Notes under the pieces: model-generated
What the model saw: only the letters and a program-made list of their open reading frames with translations
What the model was told of the DNA's origin: nothing
Database searches by the model: none
Program-made: the position numbers and the translations under genes
Shown: one piece after another, positions 24,901 through 36,900 of the stretch
Layout of the letters: every line of letters begins with the position of its first letter
How positions within the stretch are numbered: the stretch's first letter is position 1
NCBI GenBank assembly: GCA_000310025.1
Contig: FN648885.1
Span: forward strand, 463,964 to 527,963
From: Ectocarpus siliculosus
Lineage: Eukaryota; Sar; Phaeophyceae; Ectocarpales; Ectocarpaceae
Direction of reading: 5' to 3'
Length of the DNA: 64,000 nucleotides

Positions 24901-27900
24901 CAACGTGCCTGCGGGCCTGTCTCAAGACGTGAGGTTTATGTTTTTTTTGTTTTTTTTTTGTGGAGATCACCTCCACAACGGGTGCTTTTTTCTCCCTTAT
25001 GCATACGTCTTTCGAAGACGATTCACTCTTTTCAGTTTTTTCTTTGTATCTTGTTTGTAAGATTGATTTTTTCATACTGTGTTTACTGCTGTGTTTGGGT
25101 CATCAGGTTTTCTCTCCTTGGTGTGCGTGTCTTATGCTGTCCGTCCACGTCTCTCTTCCCGACACGTTCACCCAAGCCATGCCTTAAAGTGGTTGCTAGA
25201 TCACTCGGTAGATACGATTGCTGTTTCTGCTGTAAAAACACGAGAATTATCCTCCCCTTGAGGGCCAAACTTTTGGCCGGAAGCACTACTGCTCTGAGTT
25301 AAAGCAAACATGAGCCCCACTCCTCGATCGGCCTGATGTTGTTTACTGTATTTTGGGGGGAGAGCTTATCACAACTTTTCGAATCGAGAGCGGACTACGC
25401 GGTTTTGGCACCGCGTGTTGGTGGAACCCGTCAGCATGTGTTCTTGAAAAATTGAACTGCTGTTCGTCTTGTTTGCAATGTCAATGTATCAATCAGGCCC
25501 CGCGAGAGCGATGCTCGGGGTATGGATTTCCGGAGCTGACAAAGCAACCCTCCGGGGGGCATGATTTTCCTGCCCCGCCCGGACCTTGTTGTACAGTATT
25601 CACCCGCTGGAATCGTCTCTGTTGAAATGGTCGCGTACGTTTACGCTTTAGTCAATCTGTGCTTGTTACTGCTCCTGCTGCAGCTGCCTTGCTTTTGCCG
25701 TAGTGTTGCTGCTGCTGATGCTGATGATGATGATGTGGCTTTTGGCGTTGCAGGCGGAGATCGTGTTCCGGACACCTCCACGAGGAGGAAACCCTTCAAA
25801 GGCACGCACCATTTGGGAAGCTACCCGTCACTGCCTCCATCTCATGGGCCTTAAGAAGCCCCAGGTATGTATGGTTAGGTTCTGTCATGGTTCTCTCATG
25901 CCTCTGCGGTTGCTCAGATATCCAAGCGTGCTGCCATCGCCTCAAGCCGAATTATCCTTAGTTTTCTGTTTTTTAGGCTTTCGGGTTCGCTGACAGCCCC
26001 CTCTCTGCTGTCTGCTACTATCCTTAGCTCGTTCCCCTCCCCCTCTGGTGCCTCATTTCAAATATTGGCAGCCTGGGATTCGCCCTCCCACCTACTTATG
26101 TATGTTGCACAACAGAACAGCAGTAGCGTACACAGCAGTGGCCAACCTTGGCTATCTCTGTACTGCAGCTGCACTGTAGGGGTATAACCGTGCTCTGCGT
26201 CGAACGAGGTATGTACATGATACAACGATCAAGAGCGCAAAGGAAACAAGCGAGTAATGGATATATGCATACCCCCCTTCGATCCCAAGTGCGAGTGAGT
26301 ACCCACCCGATCTCAACCACCCGGTCTCAAGCATGTGAATGTTTCAGCGCGACCCCTTATCCCCGTACCCTTTTCTTGGTGGCGACGTCTCTCGTTGGTT
26401 TGCGCAACACCAGGCCAAGCGTACGGCTGTGCACCTGCGTTGGACGATGCTGAGGATGGCTGAGGGGGAGCTACCTCCAGCGGGCGCGGCGAGGCTTAGA
26501 GGGAACGATGCCGTGCCTCTGCAGCTGGCCTGTCGAACAGTGGCCAAGGCTGCCGCCAAGTTTGCCTTAGGCGCTGAGTCCAACGATGCGGAGTTGCAGG
26601 TGTGTTTTGCCCCCCCCCCCCCCTTCCCGGGGTTTGCCATCAAGGTTGGGTTTTCCTCGCTTGGCAACGACGTTGTAATGCAAGCTGATCGCTTCGTGCG
26701 CTCGACAACCAGGTTACCGCTTTTTTTTTTACCTTTGTTTTGCTGATAACCTTAAAGGGTGATCGAGTAGATTATATTGTGCGTCGTCGAGAACCCTCAC
26801 TCCGCGCGAAGGGGATGGATGATCGCACCACGTTGTATTATATTGGTCAAGCACCCTCTAGGCAGTTACACAGTGCTTATAGCTGTTGTCTCTGGAAGTG
26901 AAAGCACCAGAAAATAAATTAAGTCATAAGTCATTCGCAGCAGTCATGCGTGTGCAAGGAAGTAAGCACAAGATGCCGAACACCCTTTGCAGGCTCAGCG
27001 CACTCTCCATGCGACTCGCCTAATACCCCACGGCACTTCACGCTTGTAGTTGCGATAACCTGCTCCGGTGAAAACCCGGCGTGCTCTGTCCCGGTTTTGT
27101 TGGGATGCGAGGCCAATGACTCCCCCCCGGTGTTCTGCCATCGGGGTTGGGTTTTCGTCGTTTGGCAACGACGTTGTAAAACAAGCCGCCGCCCCCGGTG
27201 TTTTCCATCGGGGTTGGGTTTTCGTCGCTTGGCAACGACGTTGTAAAACAAGCCAATTCACTTCGTGAACTCGGCAACCAGGTTACCGGTTTTTTTTTTT
27301 ACCTCTGTTTTTTTTTTGCGGTAACCATGAATGGTGGTCGAGTAGATCATGTTGTGCGGGGTCGAGAAGCCTCATTCCGCGCAAGGGGGATGATCGCACC
27401 ACGTTGTGTTAAAATGGTCAAGCATCCTCGAGGCAGTTACACAGTGCTTTCAACTGTCTCTGGAGGTGAAAGCACCAGAAAATAAATTAAGTCATACGCA
27501 GCTGTCATTCGTACGCAAGGAAGTAAGCACAAGATGCCGAACACCCTTAGCAGGATGTAGCTCACCCTTCATGCGACTCGCCGAATACCTCACGGCGCTT
27601 CGCGCTTGGTGATGTGAGAGCCTGGTCCGGTGAGAACCCGGCGTGCTCCGTCCCGGCTTTGTAGGGATGCGAGGTCAATGGTCTAACGACTACGGCATGC
27701 ACGACTATGAGTACACCCCCCCCTGTCCCTGTTTTGTCGTCTCTGTCGAAGGATGACGGGAAGCGTCAGTGTGAGATATGAAGGAATGCGCTAGGCAATG
27801 CGTCGTGGAATGATGGTGCTTCCCAGTCTCTCACGGCCGCTAAAGTTTGCATGTCTGCCTTGCTTCATAGTTGTTGCTGGACAACGTTGTTTTTTCTTCG

Positions 27901-30900
27901 ACTTGGGGAACGTGTTTGAATATGATTTCTATTTCGAAGTAATTATTTCGTGCCCCTCACAGCAGCATACCTCTCTCTGCTGCTTTCTGGGTGATTCTCG
28001 TCCCTTCTTACGCCCTCTCTGGTGATCAAGGAAGCTCCAGCAGAAGGTTATGGTGTCCAAATCTTTGATGTTATTGTTCTTTTTTATTCCCCATCCACCC
28101 ACGGTTCCTTCTCGCTTCTCTAGGCGATCAAGCAGACGGTGGACGCCGTGCAGTCTCGAGTGAAGGCCTTGACAACGGTGGGGAGCGGCGGCGGTGCGGG
28201 GCTGCTGGAGTGCCCGTCTAGCCTGGAGCTAAACCCCGACAAAACGCCGTGGTCGGCGGTGTTTCCCCTTTTCGGCAGGCTAAGGAGGGACGCCTCTGTG
28301 GAACACCTGGCCGGGGTGAGCGAGTTTTTTGTGCTACAGGCGACTAATACTGTTTTGGGTTGTACGGTCGTGGCTCCGATATAAGTCATGTATGTGATAA
28401 AGGCTCTTGACCCTCTTATGTTGACGCCCCCTCTTATACCTGAATAAGAGGGTACCCAACTACTCCTACGGCGCGTCGAGTCCGTGCCAACCGAGTTGGA
28501 CCCTCTTACATGGGAGTGACGAGTGTAGGAAGTTAGTGAGAGCGTCGAATGTTACGGCGGTCGTGTTGGAAGCGTGACGTTGTCTTGACCTCGCCCGTGT
28601 GACGCGCGTTTTTTTGGGAGGGCAGGGTAGGGTGGAGATTGACGTTGAATGAAATGTGTTGGGCGCGATGGGGTGAAGATCGCACGGGTATGGTATGATA
28701 TCATCTATCATCTATCATCTAGCAGTGCTGTATTGGGTGAAGGCGTGTACGCGTGACAGCTGACGACGTTTTGTTATTCGAAGGGGCGATGTGGAACATC
28801 AATCGTCACTATAGATAGGTATGCCCGAGAAAATAGATACTGGAGTTCAACCCGTTCTCCTCGGCTGATAATGTAGACTGTTTCGATTCGGGCACAGGAA
28901 ACCCCCCTGTATCCCCCCCCCCCCTAGCCTGTCCCTGGAATGCGTACACGGCACCGTTATGGCCTGTGTTAGATTTTTTTGGTTTGAAGCATGACCGCGC
29001 CAACACCACGCCCGCTTGACGCAGGAGCACAAGCCACCCCCGATTCTCCGTCCCGTGGAGTTAACCGTCGTGCCCGACTCGGTGTCGACGTTCGAGGACG
29101 TCGCTAACACGCTCACACGGTGCTCCGAGGTTTGCACCCTGCTCTCCAACCAGCGGAACGTGATGAAGAACACCTTCTTCCTGAGGGCCTCGCTCATCAC
29201 ACACCTCGTCACAAGGGTGGGTCGTTCGGGAGTGCTACGATACGGGATACCGTAAGGCTGTTGCGGCGAAGGGACTTCTGCCGGTGTGGTTTTGTTTGGT
29301 GTGACAGGAGGAGTTTTAGGGCCTACGGTCGGTGGAAAGGGGATTTGGCGGCCTATCATGGGTAGAAGAAATGTTTTCTTGAGGACGTCGCTTCTCAAGC
29401 ACCTCTCATGAGAAGGTTATCGAGACAGAGACCGAACCGTCCCGTACACGTACCCGTCCCGCACCCATACCCGCACAGGTGATACCCATTCCGCTGCCGA
29501 ACGCCTCTCCAAAAGCTTCCAAGGAGTGCTTCTGGCAGGCTGCGGGGAGGACGATGCGATACGAGACTCAGTCACACATTCTCCGACTCCTGGTGAGGAC
29601 TGCGTTCCATTTGGGTACAGTACGTATGTGCTGTTGGAGTCCCACCTTCCATTTGGGTACACTACATTTGTGGTGTTGGAGTTTTCACATTTTTGATATG
29701 CTGCTAATCGCAGCTACAGCAGTTGGAGAATGTACTTCGGCTTTAAACGGGCGGGGAAGGATTTTCCTTATTTTTGACCGGCCTGCTTGTGTATGTGTGT
29801 ATGTGTGTGTGTGTGTGTGTGTTTTTTTCGTGCCCTTGGTGGTTGGTATTTTGTCTGGACGTGAGATTTGAGAACAAGGCAACTCATCAAGGCGGTGGTG
29901 TCTCGCCGCATCCATATACTAACATCGTCGTCCCCGCCGCGAAAGTTCTTCAGACGTGCGGGTGACAAAATCAAGAGCGCCGTAACCCCTTCCCCTTGAG
30001 GCTGACCCTAGCCGTTATCCTCTTCGTCTCTCAAGCCCCTTGTTTGCGTTGTGTCCATCTCATCTATTCTGGCGCCAATCCACGCGCCTTTCGGTGTACA
30101 TTTGAATTACCAGCCGGGGTTACACAGGGACTTAACCTTCTTTCTTTTTAACCGTGCTCTCGGTTGTGTGTTTTCGCCTCTTTTCGTCTTCCAGGACCTC
30201 GTCAGCAGGCACTTCGCGGCGGCGTCGCTGTCCCTCAAGGTCACGCGAAGCTTCGACGCGGTGCGGATGCTGACCATGTCGTGCCTCGCGGCCCTGACGG
30301 ACGTCGTCATGCGGGTGATCGCGTGCGACACTCCCTCCCCGTGCTCGTTGCACTACAGCGGCAGGGCGAAGGGTGAGTGTTAGGAGATCGGGCTCCTTGA
30401 CTGGGTCTGCTGACTAACGTAGCAACATCGGGGCGCGATCGTGTTGAGACTGCTGTCGGTTTGGTTACCGACATTAATGCCTTTTTACTGCGAGGTGTAC
30501 AACTGCGGGGAAAGGAGGACCTGCGAGCTTCATTGTTAGGACAGAAAATGGGGCTATACTTTTTTTTTGTGTACTGCCCAGACAAAGTGATCGTTCACCA
30601 AGGCACTATTTACAGTTGCCTCTACTGCGGTGTTACTCACTCACGTGCACTTGCGTATTTTGTATTCGTTGCCATTAATATTGTCGTTTTGTTGTTTTTG
30701 CCCTTGTCATGGTCTAGCTGCAACTGAATGACCATTTGTGCCCACTACCACTAAGTAGGGCTGACTTGTTCCCTGTGTGCCCAGTCTACTTCAGCTTCTC
30801 ACTCTTCCACCCTCTCTCCTCCCGCCCCCCACTCGCTGACCCGCTTTTTGGATCGAATCACCAATCACCACAGGTCCCGTGTTTCCCTTCGGTTTTGAGA

Positions 30901-33900
30901 TGGGCTTCTTCGCCGTGGAGAGCGAGGGGGCCAAGCTCAGCGATCCTGGTGAGGTTGAACCCCGTGCTTTCTCATGTTTTTAGCTTGTACTGCTGTATCG
31001 CGATTGTGTTCGTTATTGTTTGCGGTGGTTTTAAATTTGTATTGGAAGGTTTATCTGCCCGTAGCTTGTCTGCCCGCCAGTAGCTCTTGGAGTTCGTTCA
31101 GGTGTATGCATATGAATCAGTATTTGTTCCGACGGTGTTTTCGCAAGGAATCTCGTTTTTGATGGCAGGCTAAACGGTTGCGCCCAACGCTGTCGTGCGT
31201 GGATCGGTATTGCTTGAACACTGTCGTTCGGAAAATATTGTTTTTGTGTGCAGCTTTCCAGGCCGTGCGGTGCCAGGTGCTGGACTACTTCGTCCGTCAG
31301 AGAGAGGGCCTGAAGGAAGACCACGTTCTGTTTTCGTTCGAGCGGAGTATGACCTTCTCCAAGGCAGAATTCGCCCTCACCGACCAGGTATTGTTGTCGT
31401 CACATGACAGTTGTAGAATTGCATATGTTCCAACAATCTGACCCTCTTCTACCCGTGACCATGTATAGAAGTGCAGATTAGGTATTGTTGTCATCACACT
31501 TGTGTAAGAATGTGCCCATGTTGCAACAATATGATCCTCTTCTATCACTGACCGTTTGTTAGAGAGCAGTGTTTTTTCGGCTTGCCTTTATTCTCTATCT
31601 GTGCGCAAGGTCTGTGTGTTAAGAGTCGTAGCAGAGTGCAGCAGCAGAGGCCGACGCAGAGCTTTAAATGGAATGAATAAAGTGGGACGGGATGGAACGG
31701 AATTAATATGTTGTTCCGCTCACTCGAGCCATTCCGCCTCTGGTCGTGTCAGATCTGCCTGCATATGGGATTTTCCCGGCATGAGCCGTGGCTATACCTC
31801 TCCGGGGACAACCCCGAGCTGCTCGACGTGTACCCAGAGATTGGGTACCTTCGGGATATCGTCTACCTCCTCAAGGCCTTCATGGCGCCCACATCGGACG
31901 CATTGCCAGAGGTATGTACCGCACCTGCCTTCCCCAAAAGACGCTACATCCACTTCCCCTAACATACGTCTATTAGCCCTAGCGCCAACGCTCATTCTCT
32001 TGACGGCTTTGCCCGGCGGTCATGTGTTTGGTACCTGCTTTCCCCCAAATATGCTACACCCCCCGTACCATAACATTCTTCGTCTTCTATCACTGTCAAT
32101 TGCACAATCCCTCAACCTCTGTGAATGCTTGCACGGCGATCAATCACATGGGGGTGTTTGCTTGGTAGGTAAAGGTGGACGCTGTGGTAGCAGCCCCAGA
32201 GTATCTGGTCATGAGTTGCAGTGATATTGATCCTTTTGCATCTCTTCGGGACGAGGTTTGTGCATTTCACGGAGCGTTAATCGATTGAGCACCTTTCCTG
32301 GTTAAGCTTACGCAGGGTGTCTGTCCCCCTTCTATATTTTCTGAGGATTACTGATCGATAGACAGGTCGGCCTCATTATCAGTCGCATGTTTGCGTGTGG
32401 GGCGTGTCCTTCGGCGTTAATCTTTAGAGCTACTCGCCGCGGAGACGGCAGACGGACAAGACGAGTTAGGAACTAGACTGTTTTCGTGTAGATGTGCAGG
32501 CATTTGTTGACAATGGATTGGTTTACCGGAGTCCTTGTTGTGGGCCACACCGGTTTCTTTGACCTTTTTCACCAGTTTGTGGAATGGCCGTCGAGGAGAG
32601 CACTCTCAGGTTCCTTTCTCCATCCGGTTCCTCTTCCCTGCCGTCGCTCGTTTCTCAGATTAAAGCTTGGACTCCAGCGGACGCGCGGCTGCACTGGAGC
32701 TGGAAGAGCGTCGACGAGGGCTACATCGTCAAAGTAAGCAGGCTCTCGTTGTTTTACCTCCATGCACGTATTTCATGCGCACCGTACCTCTGACACAGCC
32801 AGTTTCGAGGGAGGTGGTCACATCCTACATGTTTTCTACGTCAACTTGACCCGGTTTTGCTTGTTATCCAACACGCCGTGCGACTGAGCGCGTACTCTTG
32901 TCTTTCGCTCGTGTGGTGTGTTGATGCCGCTCTTGACGCCCTTCCTCTGGTTTTGATCGATTCCAAGTGTAACTGTCTTGTTGGTAAAGTAGAGGTCAGA
33001 CACGTTTAGTAGAGCAACATAATGACGAGGACAACAACTCAACAGCATGTTAACACTCCGTGTATTTTGCAAAGTTGTGCATACGTGCGATCTGTGCGCA
33101 CCTTCCCTTCCACTGGTCGTTTTGGCGTGTGAACCCAATGCTATTGTTTGTCGTTTGCCGGTGTGTGTGTGTGTTTGTCCTGTTCAGGGGTTCGGTGGGC
33201 ACACTTTGGACTGCCAGGCGTTCATCGACGACGACGGGAAGGCCTCGAGAGGCGCTCTTGCAGCATTCCGAAAGTGAGATGTACTTTATATATGCGGCAA
33301 TTGGGTGTACAGTCAGGACACTGTTGTTTTGCCATATACTAACTGTAATGTAGAACAGTCCTGCCTTGATCACCTATAGGAGGGTAGTCACACTGCTGTA
33401 TAGGCCGGTCGCCCCGGTGGTCTAGTTGGTATTCTCGAAACCTTCTAGAGGTCAGGTCAGGGGTTCGAATCCCGGCGTAAGCGAGCTTTTCTTGCAAAGT
33501 GAGTTTTCTCTCGCTTCCGCTCCTGGCGTAGTGGATAGCGCTAGTTCGTGTGTACACAGAGGGAAGAGAGTGCTGAACTCTTCTCTCAATAAAAATCGAA
33601 GGCAAAGTACCGCAGGAGGAGAGGGTAGAGAGGGGCTCTTCTGTGTGACCACGGGTTGGAGTAAACGGCACCAGTGCTGTGAGCGCTGATTTGAAGTCAA
33701 GACAAAAAAAAAACAAAAAAAACAGTCCTTGATGCCCCGAGACGCTGACTTCGTCTCCTTGTAAACGTCAGGTGGTGCTGTTGCAGGTAGTACCACACTG
33801 GGTACGATGTGGTACCTAAGTGTTGGTGCGTGTTTTCCGTCTGTTTCGTAAACCAGCGATACCGTCCGTCTCCAAGCTTTCGGTTTGTGTTGTTGCTCAA

Positions 33901-36900
33901 GCGCACCATGCCAATTTCTTCTGTTTTTTATTTTTTTTCTACCCTCCCGTTCAAATCGGTGTGCCGTTCGTCGTGGTCATCGTGGTTGGTGCGGTCGGCA
34001 GGTTCTTGAAGGGGATGAACATGTCCAAGACGCGCGCTCCTCCCTCTGGGGCGAACCCTTCCAACCTTGTGGAAAAGAGGATCGACAACGAAGACGACGT
34101 ATTGCACGTACAGGTATGTACTGTATTTGTATCCCACACGGCCGTAGGTAATGAAGACGACGTATTGCACATGCTGGTATGTACTGTAGGTGTCCCACAC
34201 GACCGTAGTTAGTGAAGACGACGTACTGCACGTACAGGTATGCGCTGTAGGTGTAACCTGCACCAACGACCGCAGTAGATACAAAATGCATCCGCTTGAT
34301 CTTGGGGGGGTCCTGCGGTGATATGCACGCGCCTTGTGGCGAGGCCCTGATTCGTGTTAGGTCTTCTGCTACCGACGGTGCTGCTATCTCATCTCTATCA
34401 GCCGCTGGACATAGCAGAGAGAGGCGGCCGGTAAATCTGTGCCTATTGTAGTTGGGTTGCGATGAAGTCCCTACGGCTTGCATCGCCTCGCATGTGGATA
34501 CCCTGCATTTATTTGTTTTTTTGCCGGTCTCCGGGGAAACATTTACGTTTCAAGGTTTTGCGGGCGAAGACAATGAAACGTCATCCAATGCATATCATAC
34601 CATGTCAGATACCCCCACAGCGGATATTGTGGGCAATGTCATTCGCTGTTAGAATGTAGCAAAGTTTTAGACTTGGATGGCGTTTTGTTTTTTTTCTTTC
34701 TCTAAATCGTCTTCCTTCGATTCTATTTTTTTCCCGCCGTGATGCAGAGTCTGCCAGACTTCGGAGACCGACTCCGGTCGCGCGACTGCGAGCTAATGCT
34801 GCAGTACCTCACCGTACCGTACTTGCGGATCCCCCTCGTCATCAAGTTTTTCGCGGACCCCGTTCGCATGCAGGTATGATATTGTGTGCATGGACTGCTG
34901 CCGCCCCCCCCCCCCCACCAAGATGTAGAAATACAGCTACACATGGTGTATTTTGCCAACAGGCAGTACATCCCGCACCCGGACGTCGCCCATTTGATGC
35001 AGTCAGGCAGAAACTGTCGTGCTCCAAAATCAATAGCAACAATCCGCAAGATCGTGTGCCAAACAGGATGCGCCATATTTAGGAGCACGTGGGAGTTAAG
35101 CACTTGAGGCTCAAAAGGGTCGAAACTTACTTTGTAAGCGCTTGACCTTGAGAACAGGTGCTCCGTTGAGAGTCCAATGCTACGCTACCAGTTTATTGTC
35201 GCTGTTGGGTTACTTACCCCCCAGAACACGTACGAAACGAGCCTCAGGCAAATGAATATGTTCTTTACGACTGCAGGCGGCCTTCTGCACGCCCATGTTG
35301 AACGTTGCGCGTTCGCGTTGTTGCGGCGAACCCTGGCGAAGCATTCCGAGGGCGTCGTAGGGGCTCCAGCTCGTATTTTCGTCTTATTCGCGACTGAACC
35401 TATGAAGTACAAATCTCGACCAGATGGTTAGGGTGACAACGTAATTGTGCCGTTTGTTCGTTCGTTGCACTTGTTAGTGCTCCACCCGTTGTCTGATGTG
35501 CATCCCGCTCTGTTTTTTCTTGTCGTGACGTCACGGATGAAATTCGTTGGCACACCGTTGACTGCGGCGACCTCTGTTGGTCAGGCGTTGTGGAGCGAGG
35601 ATCTGCAGGAAGTATTGGACGCCTCTCTCTTCGAACCGGCACAGTGGCAGGTGACTTGACAAAAGACATAAAACGGTTTTTGTTTAAGGGTTGGTTGAGG
35701 TTGGCGTTTTGCTACCTACTGTTCGAACCGTTGTACAGGAGGCAACATTCGTGGGCGCGTACGATTTACGGTTAGGGGTGGGTTGTTACAGCGTACCACT
35801 TTGTTCGCGCTGTGCACAGCAGCAAGTCCTAACACCCGATCAGTGCCAGTGCCCCTCTCGCTCGGAAGAATGGATTGACTGTTAATAGTTCATGTGAAAT
35901 GCGTCGTGAAGATGTGCTGCTACACTGTTTGTGCTTGCATCATCTTTCTTTTTTGTGGTGTGACGGATTACCGTACCGTACCGTATGATGCCAGGCCGCC
36001 GAGACGAAGGCAATACCGACCCATGTTCCGGCGGAGACCAGAGATCACCTCACCACGCCGTGCGGCCTGCTTTTCAACGAGCTGCTCAAGAGCCCCAAGG
36101 TATGCGTGCACACTCCGCAATGTTGACGCGGTAACGCACGTCAGGTTGTTGATCATGTTGTTGTTGTTGCTGTGGCTGTTATTGCTGTTAACGTCTGTCT
36201 GTTTCGCGTTGCTGTTGATGCTTGTTGGTGTTGGTGTTGGTGTTGTTGATAGCATCTACCATCTGTTCCGCCTTGCCGTCGATTTCGGCCAGTACGCTTG
36301 TCGTGCCTCCTCAAGCTACCCGTACATGGGGGTTTCGTGAAGACCATGCTGGCGATATCCAACTCTACGCACCTAGTTGATGCAGTATTTTGTACTGGCA
36401 TGAAACACCATAGCACTCTTCATTTGTTTGTCTTTTGGTTTGTGTGAAACCTCCAGATTTTGCTTTCGAGCTTGGACTGCATGCTGGAGACGGCCCTCGA
36501 GCTGGACACGGGTCGATACACACCCGCGCAGAGCCCCCTGATTCTCTACATCTTCCGTCTGGTGGTGAGGGTCGAAGGGTTCCTCCTTTTCTTGAGGGAC
36601 GAAGGCCGCTGCCGGAGGACCAGAGGACTGAGAAGAGAGGACAGGTGGGCGTGCTTTTTTTGTAATCTCTCGGGGACCGAAGATAGTGGTGTTTCGTATT
36701 CTTCGTGCTCCTTTCTATGACAATGTTGTGGTCAAGTCCGGTGAGAGCTCTGCTGTACAGTTTTTGTTGTGACGGCCGCTAGTGGCCTCGTCCTCTCCCA
36801 CTTTGTCGGGCCAAGTTGGTCAGAAGACAAGTGTTCCAGGTGAAACAAAGATGATGAACTCACGCGAAAGATGTGAGACATGACCAAGATGTACCAGAGT

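Larger units (their letters stand above)
22309..24928 (+). other. Segment 2: exons 6-9 (residues 431-654)
   Basis: Exons 22309..22459, 22947..23054, 23711..23923, 24731..24928. Exon 6 joins to exon 5 in phase and ends at CAG/GCGAGT, a GC donor needed to keep the frame of exon 7 (SQSPIQRQLHRVLEE). Exon 8 contains GWVRADGTGHSVIFVV and then SVSIVNPYGEGTEYH, a His-containing strand followed by an Asn-Pro turn. Exon 9 ends in YERLLPYLNSRPLLSNV. I recall similar His/Asn strand pairs at the start of other giant DUF3638 proteins, but I could not compare them. No catalytic role is claimed. Confidence 0.7.
25754..32733 (+). other. Segment 3: exons 10-19 (residues 655-1148)
   Basis: Exons 25754..25864, 26348..26599, 28124..28315, 29025..29216, 29479..29592, 30195..30372, 30874..30948, 31254..31387, 31753..31911, 32659..32733. 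Strings such as NTFFLRASLITHLVTR then VIPIPLP, FQAVRCQVLDYFV, YPEIGYLRDIVYLLK and AWTPADARLHWSW recall the large N-terminal region of DUF3638 family proteins (part of which is named DUF6606 in fungi); this is by memory, not alignment. Exons 15, 16 and 17 share split codons (phase 1), which ties them firmly together. The intron after exon 11 holds a long tandem repeat, and introns after exons 14 and 17 carry local duplications. Confidence 0.7.

Noticed and set aside
26339-26746. Long single ORF extending past exon 11
   Set aside because: Only 26348-26599 is exon. The rest reads into the C run and the dispersed repeat after a GTGTGT donor.
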